Part shown: positions 1-6,346 of the stretch, one piece after another
Layout of the letters: every line of letters begins with the position of its first letter
How positions within the stretch are numbered: the first letter of the stretch is position 1
From: a virus
Virus record (IMG/VR): IMGVR_UViG_3300009159_000227
Coordinates: 1 to 28,973 of that record
Length of the DNA stretch: 28,973 nucleotides
Direction: 5' to 3' (one strand)
Position numbers and translations under genes: made by a program
The notes under the pieces: generated by a model
The model's input: the letters and a program-made list of their open reading frames with translations, nothing else
Databases searched by the model: none
What the model was told of the DNA's origin: nothing

Positions 1-157
1 AGTATATTTGTGTAACGGTATTTTTATAAACACAGACTATGGTTATGAATCTTATGTTCAAGTTGATGGATTTTCTGCGTGGACATGGAATAGTGTAACA
101 TCCACAGGTACTTGGACTGATTTAACTTCTGATTATCTTTCGGGATTATTGAGTTAA
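1..157 (+). CDS. 3' end of an unidentified protein, probably virion surface
   Basis: An open frame enters from the left edge (codons in phase with position 2) and ends at TAA 155-157, giving about 51 residues rich in Tyr, Trp, Ser, Thr and Gly, with DGFSAWTWN in the middle and a LSGLLS end. There is no start codon in the window, so this is the C-terminus of a larger gene. The aromatic, small-residue, beta-like composition and the position before a family of small Thr-rich surface proteins suggest a tail-fibre or other virion surface protein. I do not recognise a family and the function is open. Confidence 0.6.
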   Translation, partial: VYLCNGIFINTDYGYESYVQVDGFSAWTWNSVTSTGTWTDLTSDYLSGLLS

Positions 158-175
158 TATGTGTTCAACAGATTG

Positions 176-267
176 TATTTATTTTATAATAACCAACAAC
201 AACCTCAACAAATACGGAAACTTCAACTAATACACCGACTAATACTCAAACCACTACAACAACATAA
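176..267 (+). pseudogene. Decayed third copy of the Thr-rich surface-protein family (promoter and tail only)
   Basis: A TATTTAT box at 176-182 is followed by an open stretch at 193-264 that reads as a 24-residue Thr-rich peptide ([15 protein letters not shown] in its middle) and ends at TAA 265-267. This is the same low-complexity tail as in the gene at 348-971, but the globular N-terminal domain (start [13 protein letters not shown] in the two intact copies) is missing and there is a stop in frame at 190-192. The simplest reading is a copy of the 348/1032 family whose N-terminal coding part was deleted between its promoter and its tail. A frameshifted ORF from ATG 159 is the alternative. A weak AT-only inverted repeat (267-273 with 288-294) follows. 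Confidence 0.45.
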
Positions 268-321
268 ATCTTAATTAAGAAATAAAATAAGATTACTTTA
301 TAAAATTAGAGAAAATCGTAG

Positions 322-328
322 TATTTAT
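322..328 (+). promoter_or_regulatory. TATTTAT box, probable phage promoter element
   Basis: TATTTAT lies 19 bases before the ATG at 348, and its mirror ATAAATA follows at 332-338, making a small inverted repeat. The same box recurs in sense orientation before most transcription units in the window. It is inferred to be a -10-like element of a phage late promoter class. Confidence 0.5.
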
Positions 329-347
329 TAGATAAATAACATTTAAA

Positions 348-971
348 ATGGCATGTAGCAAATATACCTTAACAAATACAGGTTCCACAATTGTGAACTT
401 TAATTATAGAAGATGTGATGATACAATGTGGGAATACCAAGTTCAGTTGGGCCCAAATCAAACAAAAAATATTTGGGCAATTGATGGAACATATACAATT
501 GCAGATTATTTTAAACCTGAAATAGGACAAATAGTTGAAAGCGTATTCCCTCCTAATGCGCCAAATCCAACTCCAACACCGACTGCGTCTGTAACTACAA
601 CGCCAACAAACACACCAACTAATACACCAACAAATACGCAAACACCTACTAATACTCAAACACAAACTCCAACAGACACACCAAATATTACCACAACTCC
701 AACTAATACCGCAAGCGTAACTCCTACTAATACGGGGACTCCAACTAATACTACAAGTGTAACACCTACTAATACGGAGACTCCAACAAACACACCAACT
801 CCGACTAATACAGGAACTCCAACTAATACTGCAAGCGTAACTCCAACTAATACCTCAACAATAACTACAACACCTACTGAAACTTCTACTCCAACAAACA
901 CTCCAACTAATACCTCAACAATAACTACAACACCTACTGAAACTCCTACTAATACTCCTACACATTCATAA
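348..971 (+). CDS. Small surface protein with mucin-like Thr-rich tail
   Basis: The 207-residue protein has two parts. Residues 1-70 ([13 protein letters not shown]..., then YRRCDD, MWEYQV, TKNIW, IDGTYT) form a compact, probably beta-rich domain closely similar to the whole of the next gene at 1032. From about residue 72 to the end it is almost entirely Thr, Pro, Asn and Ser in TPTNT/TTTPT units, with Thr about every second residue. There is no signal peptide, membrane segment or catalytic motif. Similar Thr/Pro-rich stalks occur in phage fibres and in mucin-type glycoproteins. With four glycosyltransferase genes beginning 350 bases downstream, a role as a glycosylated decoration or fibre protein is plausible but inferred. 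The start is fixed by homology to the paralogue; the leader is A-rich with no Shine-Dalgarno. Confidence 0.75.
   Translation: MACSKYTLTNTGSTIVNFNYRRCDDTMWEYQVQLGPNQTKNIWAIDGTYTIADYFKPEIGQIVESVFPPNAPNPTPTPTASVTTTPTNTPTNTPTNTQTPTNTQTQTPTDTPNITTTPTNTASVTPTNTGTPTNTTSVTPTNTETPTNTPTPTNTGTPTNTASVTPTNTSTITTTPTETSTPTNTPTNTSTITTTPTETPTNTPTHS
562..968 (+). repeat. Low-complexity Thr-codon repeat with an exact 45-bp direct repeat
   Basis: The region is made of variations on ACTCCAACTAATAC. The 45 bases at 840-884 recur exactly at 900-944 (period 60 bases), and a GCAAGCGTAACTCC unit occurs at about 711 and 832. These coding repeats can expand or shrink by slippage or recombination and probably make tail length vary between related phages. 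Confidence 0.85.
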
Positions 972-1007
972 AAAATATATTTAAATAAAAATAACAGAAA
1001 TAACGAG

Positions 1008-1014
1008 TATTTAT
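1008..1014 (+). promoter_or_regulatory. TATTTAT box before the second surface-protein copy
   Basis: TATTTAT sits 17 bases before ATG 1032, in nearly the same context (GAGTATTTAT) and spacing as the box before the first copy, so promoter and gene seem to have been duplicated together. Confidence 0.5.
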
Positions 1015-1031
1015 AATAAAATTGAAATAAA

Positions 1032-1247
1032 ATGTCATGTAGCAAATATACTTTAACAAACACAGGTTCAACGTCTGTGAACTTTACTTACAGAAGATGT
1101 GACGACTCAATGTGGGAATATCAAGTGGACTTAACACCCACTCAAACAAAAAACATTTGGTTAATTGATGGAACTTATACAGTCGCCGAATTATTCAAAT
1201 CAGAAATTTTATTAGTTAATGACGGAGCATTCCCTCCTACCACATAA
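1032..1247 (+). CDS. Small surface protein, tail-less paralogue of the preceding gene
   Basis: The 71-residue protein matches the N-terminal domain of the gene at 348 over its whole length: [44 protein letters not shown], then AFPP. It stops where the paralogue enters its Thr-rich tail. This shows the 70-residue domain can stand alone. Downstream bases (AAATAAAAATAACA) also match those after the first copy, so the duplication unit included flanks. It is followed by a strong hairpin terminator, marking the end of this small unit. The function is unknown; a virion decoration or fibre-tip domain is a guess from context. Confidence 0.75.
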   Translation: MSCSKYTLTNTGSTSVNFTYRRCDDSMWEYQVDLTPTQTKNIWLIDGTYTVAELFKSEILLVNDGAFPPTT

Positions 1248-1272
1248 AAGTTTTCAAATAAAAATAACAACT

Positions 1273-1306
1273 AACCCTCCACTTTTACGGAGGGTTTTTT
1301 ATTTTT
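1273..1306 (+). terminator. Intrinsic terminator
   Basis: AACCCTCC (1273-1280), an 8-base loop, GGAGGGTT (1289-1296), then a T-rich tract TTTTATTTTT. The 8-bp, GC-rich stem and the U-tract are typical of rho-independent termination. It closes the surface-protein unit. Confidence 0.85.
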
Positions 1307-1315
1307 GTAGTAAAA

Positions 1316-1323
1316 TATATTTA
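1316..1323 (+). promoter_or_regulatory. TATATTTA box abutting the glycosyltransferase run
   Basis: TATATTTA ends one base before ATG 1325, directly after the terminator. It is a variant of the TATTTAT box. If used, its transcript would be nearly leaderless, so its role is uncertain. Confidence 0.3.
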
Positions 1324-1324
1324 A

Positions 1325-2590
1325 ATGAAAATTTTTATTCAAATCGCGTCTTACAGAGACCCACAATTAGTTCCAACACTTAAAGATTTAATTGCAAACG
1401 CAAAACGACCAAAGAATTTAGTATTCTCAATTGCAAGACAATTTGCAGAAGAAGATGGATTCGACAACTTAGACGAATACAGAAAAGATAAAAGATTTAA
1501 AATTTTAGATATTCCATATCAAGAAGCCAAAGGTGTTTGTTGGGCAAGAAACCTAACACAACAACTTTATGATGGTGAAACTTACACCCTGCAAATTGAC
1601 TCACACATGAGATTTGTTAAAGATTGGGATGATATCCTAATCAAGATGATAAAGGGGTTACAGAAGGATGGATATGCAAAGCCTCTACTTACGGGTTATG
1701 TTTCATCCTTTGACCCCGAAAATGACCCAGCAGGTAGAGCTCCCGATGCTTGGAGAATGGCGTTTGATAGATTTATTCCAGAAGGTGCGGTATTCTTCTT
1801 ACCTGAAACTATTCCAGGTTGGAGAGAAATGAAGAAACCTGTAACAGCAAGATTCTATTCGGCTCACTTCTGTTTCACATTAGGAGAATTCTCAACTGAA
1901 GTTCAACATAATCCTGAATACTATTTCCACGGAGAAGAAATCTCTATTGCCGCAAGAGCTTACACATGGGGTTATGATTTATTTCACCCACACATTCCTG
2001 TAGTTTACCATGAGTATACTCGTAAAGGTAGAACAAAACAATGGGATGACGACAAGACTTGGGGGGAAAAGAATAAACACTCTCACCTTACTAATAGAAA
2101 ATTATTTGGTATGGATGGAGAAACTCAAGAAGGTCATGATGGCCCTTATGGATTCGGTACTGTTAGAACTCTTAAAGATTATGAAAAATATTCAGGTTTA
2201 TTATTTAAAAAACGTGCAATTGACAAGTATACGTTAGATAAAAACTATCCACCAAACCCATATAATTTTGAAACAGAAAAAGAATGGGAAGATAGTTTCT
2301 GTATGATATTCAAACACTGTATTGACGTAGGTTACTCAAGTGTTCCTGAAACTGATTATGAATTTTGGGTTGTTGCATTCCACGGTCCAAACGATGAAAC
2401 TCTATTTAGAAAAGATGCAGACAAAAATGAAATTGCAGGATTCATGAGAGACCCTGACGGATACTGTAAGATTTGGAGAGACTTCCAAACTGACATATTA
2501 CCAACTTATTGGGTTGTGTGGCCATATAGTACATCTAAGGGATGGTGTGATAGAATCACAGGACAACTAAATCATAACACACAGAGTTAA
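1325..2590 (+). CDS. GT60-like glycosyltransferase (polypeptide GlcNAc-transferase family)
   Basis: The 421-residue protein starts MKIFIQIASYRDPQLVPT and carries the hallmarks of the family Pfam calls Glycosyltransferase (GlcNAc), CAZy GT60-like: an ASYRDP start, CWARNL at 72-77, the metal/nucleotide site LQIDSHMRF (Asp-Ser-His, 92-94, a DXD equivalent), and FHGEEISIAARAYTWGYD (201-218) for acceptor and catalytic loops. Characterised members transfer GlcNAc from UDP-GlcNAc to Thr or hydroxyproline of proteins (Trypanosoma mucins, Dictyostelium Skp1). It is cytosolic, with no signal peptide. It leads four overlapping glycosyltransferase genes and lies just after a Thr-rich mucin-like protein, a plausible substrate (inference). 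The stop TAA overlaps the next ATG (TAATG). Donor and acceptor cannot be told from sequence. Confidence 0.8.
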   Translation: MKIFIQIASYRDPQLVPTLKDLIANAKRPKNLVFSIARQFAEEDGFDNLDEYRKDKRFKILDIPYQEAKGVCWARNLTQQLYDGETYTLQIDSHMRFVKDWDDILIKMIKGLQKDGYAKPLLTGYVSSFDPENDPAGRAPDAWRMAFDRFIPEGAVFFLPETIPGWREMKKPVTARFYSAHFCFTLGEFSTEVQHNPEYYFHGEEISIAARAYTWGYDLFHPHIPVVYHEYTRKGRTKQWDDDKTWGEKNKHSHLTNRKLFGMDGETQEGHDGPYGFGTVRTLKDYEKYSGLLFKKRAIDKYTLDKNYPPNPYNFETEKEWEDSFCMIFKHCIDVGYSSVPETDYEFWVVAFHGPNDETLFRKDADKNEIAGFMRDPDGYCKIWRDFQTDILPTYWVVWPYSTSKGWCDRITGQLNHNTQS

Positions 2591-3333
2591 TGAAATTTAA
2601 TGATATTCCCAAATTTGTTGTGAATTTGGAAAGGAGACCCGATAGGTTAGAAAAAGTTAAAAAAGAATTGGAGTATATTGGTTGGGATTATGAAATCTTT
2701 AAAGCAATAGACACAAATTCTTATATGGGCATCACTCGTTCAATTTTGGAAATAATTAAAATTGCTAAGGAAAGAAATTATCCTCGTGTAATGATTATTG
2801 AAGATGATATTGGTTTTATGCCGTATTCAAAAGATTTTTTAAACAAATTAGAAGAGGTTTGTGATGGTTTGGAGTTCGGAGTATTTAATTTATCTCCAAC
2901 TTTAAACCGATTTATTAATAGAAGTGAAACAAACGAGTTACTTCTTGATATGACTAATTTACCTATAAGACCTGAACATCTTAGAGACATTTATGCTTGT
3001 AATACTTTGATTATTGATTCATCGATTTATGATGAGATGTTTAAAATATCTGAAACAGCATTTCCAAGTGGAGATTTTTTTTACGCAATTGATGATTACA
3101 TTTTTCAATTTATAATTCAAAAATATCAAAGTTACTGTCCTATTTTACCGATTGCACCTCAAGGAAAAGATATTTCAAATATTTCAGATGGAGAGTACAA
3201 TAACTTTTATTTACAAACATATAATTGGAATTTGTATAGCCCTACAAAAATTCCTAGTGAATTTTTAGACCAATACAAAAACCAAGAAACAAAAAATAAT
3301 AACGAACACAAAAATTTTTACTATGTCAGTTAA
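2590..3333 (+). CDS. GT25-family glycosyltransferase
   Basis: The 247-residue protein has the family 25 layout: an N-terminal strand followed by VNLERRPDRL (11-20), a helix ending in AIDTNSYMGITRS where GT25 proteins bind the nucleotide sugar, and VMIIEDDIGF with the DXD-type EDD at 71-73. GT25 members include LPS beta-galactosyltransferases and protein (collagen-type) galactosyltransferases. The C-terminal half is less conserved, with the usual family length of about 250. It starts inside the previous stop (TAATG) and its end overlaps the next gene by 11 bases, so the genes are translationally coupled. Its role is probably to extend the glycan begun by a neighbouring enzyme (inference). Confidence 0.8.
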   Translation: MKFNDIPKFVVNLERRPDRLEKVKKELEYIGWDYEIFKAIDTNSYMGITRSILEIIKIAKERNYPRVMIIEDDIGFMPYSKDFLNKLEEVCDGLEFGVFNLSPTLNRFINRSETNELLLDMTNLPIRPEHLRDIYACNTLIIDSSIYDEMFKISETAFPSGDFFYAIDDYIFQFIIQKYQSYCPILPIAPQGKDISNISDGEYNNFYLQTYNWNLYSPTKIPSEFLDQYKNQETKNNNEHKNFYYVS

Positions 3334-4204
3334 ATTTATAACATCTATCTATAGTGATTTATTCGGAACGGAATTCGGAGGAAGGCCAGGAAGAGGTGGT
3401 CATTACAGATTTAGTCTATTGTCTATTTTAAAGATAACAGATGCGGATTTTTTATGCTATACATCAGATAGAGAAATAGAATCATTAAAACAATTTTTCT
3501 ATAATGAAAATAATATTTCACCCGATAAATTAAAGTTTAAAGTTTTTGATATTGCAAATACAAAATTCAAAGACTTAATCAATCAATATAAAGATATTGA
3601 GGGAACTAAAAAATCTGATAGATGTGTTGAAGTACAATATTCTAAATTTCATTGGTGGTGGGATGAGGATAAGTCTTATGACTATTATTATTGGATTGAT
3701 GCTGGTCTATCTCACTGTGGATTAATACCTTTAAAGTATCTAACAAGTGAACATCCACAAGGAAGATATTATGAAAGTTCATTATTTAACAATGATTTTT
3801 TAAAGAATCTTATTGAAGACACTAAAGATAAATTTGTCATTCTTGGAAAAGAAAATGATAGAAACTATTGGTCAGGAACTGTGGATAGAAAATGGTATAC
3901 TGACTTTGATAGAGGTTTACACATTATTGGTGGGTTATTTGGTGGACATAAAGATAAGTGGGATGAGGTTGTTAATCTTTTTGAAAATTATGTCGAACGG
4001 ATTATTACTGAAGACCAAGGAATTCCTCATGAAGAAAATGTCATGACTCTTATGTATTACAATCACAAAGAGTTATTTGAAAGAAAACATTTTGATATTT
4101 GGTGGTGTAGAGACAACGCACCTCAAGGAGTAACTGATGAGTTGTTTGAACAAAATAAAAGTTTTTATAGAATCTTAGAAGAATTTAATAGAATATATGA
4201 GTAA
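3323..4204 (+). CDS. HtrL/YibB-like putative glycosyltransferase
   Basis: The 293-residue protein resembles the HtrL/YibB family of GT-A-fold enzymes: YYYWIDAGLSHCG (121-133, with the Asp expected to bind the metal and nucleotide sugar), then IIGGLFGGHKDKW and ITEDQGIPHEENVM, the usual late motifs of this family. The related domain in the next gene has WIDGG and GGFFGGPKHT at matching places. No signal peptide or membrane segment is visible. It overlaps its upstream neighbour by 11 and its downstream neighbour by 8 bases. The family was long annotated as unknown in enterobacterial LPS loci, so the exact sugar is unknown. Confidence 0.6.
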   Translation: MSVKFITSIYSDLFGTEFGGRPGRGGHYRFSLLSILKITDADFLCYTSDREIESLKQFFYNENNISPDKLKFKVFDIANTKFKDLINQYKDIEGTKKSDRCVEVQYSKFHWWWDEDKSYDYYYWIDAGLSHCGLIPLKYLTSEHPQGRYYESSLFNNDFLKNLIEDTKDKFVILGKENDRNYWSGTVDRKWYTDFDRGLHIIGGLFGGHKDKWDEVVNLFENYVERIITEDQGIPHEENVMTLMYYNHKELFERKHFDIWWCRDNAPQGVTDELFEQNKSFYRILEEFNRIYE

Positions 4205-5870
4205 TATAACTTTAGTAACAGGTATTTGGGATATCGGTCGTGGAGAATTAACAGAAGGTTGGTCGAGGTCATACCAACATTATTTAGATAAATTTGAACA
4301 ACTATTAAAAGTTGAAGAAAATTTAATCATTTTTGGTGATGATGAGTTAAAAGATTTTGTTTTCAAAAGAAGAGAACAATCAAACACTCAATTTATTACA
4401 AGACCACTATCTTGGTTTAGAAACTCTGATTATTTTGATAAGATTCAACAAATTAGAAACGATGAAAGTTGGAAGAGTAGAGCGGGATGGTTATCCGAAT
4501 CAACTCAGGCTAAATTAGAAAACTATAATCCATTAGTCATGTCAAAGGTGTTTTTATTACACGACGCCAAAATTATGGACCAATTCAATTCTGAATATAT
4601 GTTTTGGATTGATGGTGGTTTAACCAATACCGTACACCCTGGATATTTTACTCACGATAAAGTTTTAGACAAGTTATCAAAATACATTTCTAAATTCTCA
4701 TTTATTTGTTTCCCTTACGATGCTGAAAATGAAATACACGGATTTGAATATAACAAATTAAATTCAATTGCGAGTAATAAAGTTAATAAAGTCGCTCGTG
4801 GTGGTTTCTTTGGAGGTCCTAAACATACTATTAGTGATATTAACGGAATTTATTATAATTTATTAATATCAACATTAAATGAAGGTTATATGGGTACTGA
4901 AGAGTCAATATTCAGTATTATGTGTTATAAACACGCCGACCTTATTAACTATTTTGAAATCGAAGGTAATGGTTTAATTGGTAAGTTTTTTGAAGATTTA
5001 AAAAATGATGAACTTAAACCTAAGTCAGAACATGTTGGTAGAGAGACAAGTAAATTAGATACTAACAAAGTCGGTTTATATGTTATTACATTTAATAGCC
5101 CTAAACAATTTAGAACCTTAATCGATTCTATGTTGGCCTACGACAAAGATTATATTTTAAAAACTCAAAAATATTTGTTAGACAATTCAAGTGATTTATC
5201 AACAACCGAAGAATACTCGGTAATTTGTGAAGAATTTGGTTTTCAACATATTAAGAAAGATAACTTAGGTATTTGTGGTGGTAGACAATGGATTGCAGAA
5301 CATTTTAATGAAACTGATTTAGATTTTTATTTATTCTTTGAAGATGATATGTTCTTTTTTCCGAATGAAGGAACTGTATGTAGGAACGGATTTAATAGAT
5401 ATGTTCCAAACTTATATTCAAAAACTTTACAAATTGTTAAGAATGAAAACTTTGATTTCTTAAAACTTAATTTTACAGAGTTTTATGGTGATAACGGTAC
5501 ACAATGGTCTTGGTATAACGTACCTCAAAGTGTTAGAGAAATTCATTGGCCAAACAAACAAAGATTACCTGAACAAGGTATTGACCCGAATGCCCCAAGA
5601 GCGGCATATAATGCAATCAAAACACATCAAGGAGTACCATATGTGACTGGTGAAGTTTATTATTGTAACTGGCCTCAAATTGTATCAAGAACAGGAAATA
5701 AAAAAATGTTTTTGGAAACAACATGGGCACATCCATTTGAACAAACGTGGATGAGTCATATGTATCAGTTAGTCAAAAAAGAAGAATTATATCCAGGATT
5801 GTTATTAATGACACCAACTGAACACGATAGATTTGAACATTATAACAGAGATTTAAGAAAAGAGTCATAA
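4197..5870 (+). CDS. Two-domain glycosyltransferase (HtrL/YibB-like plus second GT-A domain)
   Basis: The 557-residue protein has two catalytic-looking halves. Residues 1-270 are HtrL/YibB-like: ITLVTGIWDIGRGE at the start, YMFWIDGGLTNT (134-145), RGGFFGGPKH (201-210), GTEESIFS. After a Lys/Glu-rich linker, residues 290-557 begin a new Rossmann-like start, KVGLYVITFNSPKQFRTLID, continue with NLGICGGRQWIAEHF, and carry FFEDDMFFF with EDD at 382-384, like GT2/GT-A enzymes. The fusion suggests two sequential sugar transfers by one polypeptide. It is the last gene of the overlapping run. Which domain is active, and on what, is not visible from sequence. Confidence 0.65.
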   Translation: MSNITLVTGIWDIGRGELTEGWSRSYQHYLDKFEQLLKVEENLIIFGDDELKDFVFKRREQSNTQFITRPLSWFRNSDYFDKIQQIRNDESWKSRAGWLSESTQAKLENYNPLVMSKVFLLHDAKIMDQFNSEYMFWIDGGLTNTVHPGYFTHDKVLDKLSKYISKFSFICFPYDAENEIHGFEYNKLNSIASNKVNKVARGGFFGGPKHTISDINGIYYNLLISTLNEGYMGTEESIFSIMCYKHADLINYFEIEGNGLIGKFFEDLKNDELKPKSEHVGRETSKLDTNKVGLYVITFNSPKQFRTLIDSMLAYDKDYILKTQKYLLDNSSDLSTTEEYSVICEEFGFQHIKKDNLGICGGRQWIAEHFNETDLDFYLFFEDDMFFFPNEGTVCRNGFNRYVPNLYSKTLQIVKNENFDFLKLNFTEFYGDNGTQWSWYNVPQSVREIHWPNKQRLPEQGIDPNAPRAAYNAIKTHQGVPYVTGEVYYCNWPQIVSRTGNKKMFLETTWAHPFEQTWMSHMYQLVKKEELYPGLLLMTPTEHDRFEHYNRDLRKES

Positions 5871-5888
5871 CAATATATTTATTGTTAT
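5867..5888. repeat. Perfect 9-bp inverted repeat spanning stop and start codons
   Basis: ATAACAATA (5867-5875), spacer TATT, TATTGTTAT (5880-5888). The left arm contains the stop codon of the glycosyltransferase and the right arm contains the A and T of the next ATG. A TATATTTAT box (5874-5882) lies inside it. In RNA this AT-only hairpin would cover the start codon of the next gene; in DNA it could be an operator. Either use is inference. Confidence 0.6.
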
Positions 5889-6264
5889 GGAATTTTTTAT
5901 CAAACAGAATGCGACACTACCTGTATTAAAAATGCAAGTGGTAAAGGACGGTAGAGCAGGGTACTTACAACTAATGGAAGATTTAGAGGTTTCCACAATA
6001 TTTTTCACAATGATTGATGTGGAAACAGGAATTCCTAAAATTGTTTCAGCTCCATGTGAAATTGTTAATTTAATTTTACCTGAAGGTGCAACACCCGAAT
6101 ATTACATTTATTTTAAATTTACTGCAAGAGATACAAATACTCCTGGTAGATACTCAGGTCAGTTCTTAATTAAAAATGATGAAGGAAATCTAATACTTCC
6201 AATCAGAGAAGAATTGTATATTAATATCCAACCAAGTTTCATTTCGGAAACTGCTTGTTGCTAA
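5887..6264 (+). CDS. Small beta-rich protein, possibly BppU-like baseplate or virion protein
   Basis: The 125-residue protein begins MEFFIKQNATLPVLKMQVVK and contains DGRAGYLQLME, IFFTMIDVETG, YYIYFKFTARDTNTPGRYSG, FLIKNDEGN and LPIREELYINI. The pattern of a mixing-of-terms strand, an ATLP segment, a dT..GrY.g.F hairpin and a final I-rEeL-I strand recalls the beta-sandwich of BppU-type upper-baseplate N-terminal domains in phages, here as a stand-alone domain. It ends in a Cys-Cys pair. No catalytic motif is present. It lies between the glycosyltransferase run and the DNA polymerase, and its start codon is inside an inverted repeat. The structural role is likely but unproved. Confidence 0.55.
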   Translation: MEFFIKQNATLPVLKMQVVKDGRAGYLQLMEDLEVSTIFFTMIDVETGIPKIVSAPCEIVNLILPEGATPEYYIYFKFTARDTNTPGRYSGQFLIKNDEGNLILPIREELYINIQPSFISETACC

Positions 6265-6290
6265 GTTGACAATCTTATCAACCTCAATTA

Positions 6291-6297
6291 TATTTAT
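6291..6297 (+). promoter_or_regulatory. TATTTAT box before DNA polymerase
   Basis: TATATTTAT (6289-6297) lies 49 bases before ATG 6347, in an 82-base gap. The gap also holds two weak 5-bp hairpins (GTTGA...TCAAC near 6266 and TTCAC...GTGAA near 6311). The long leader is unlike the 15-22 bases seen at most other boxes and may carry translational control. Confidence 0.4.
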
Positions 6298-6346
6298 AGG
6301 TAAGGAAAACTTCACCGTGTGTGAAAGCTAATAACCCAACTATAAT

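Noticed and set aside
159-230. 24-residue ORF from ATG 159 (MCSTDCIYF...)
   Set aside because: It leaves the Thr-rich frame and has no protein character after residue 12; the region is better read as a remnant of the surface-protein family.
562-968. CRISPR-like array
   Set aside because: The repeats are irregular, in-frame and coding, with no constant repeat and unique spacers.
656-1063. Minus-strand ORF rich in Val and Gly opposite the Thr-rich tail
   Set aside because: It is the mirror of the ACTCCAACTAAT repeats; low complexity and no start context. The plus-strand protein explains it.
5328-5334. TATTTAT within a glycosyltransferase gene
   Set aside because: It is inside coding sequence, far from any start; such 7-mers occur by chance in AT-rich DNA. 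The same holds for 22060-22066.
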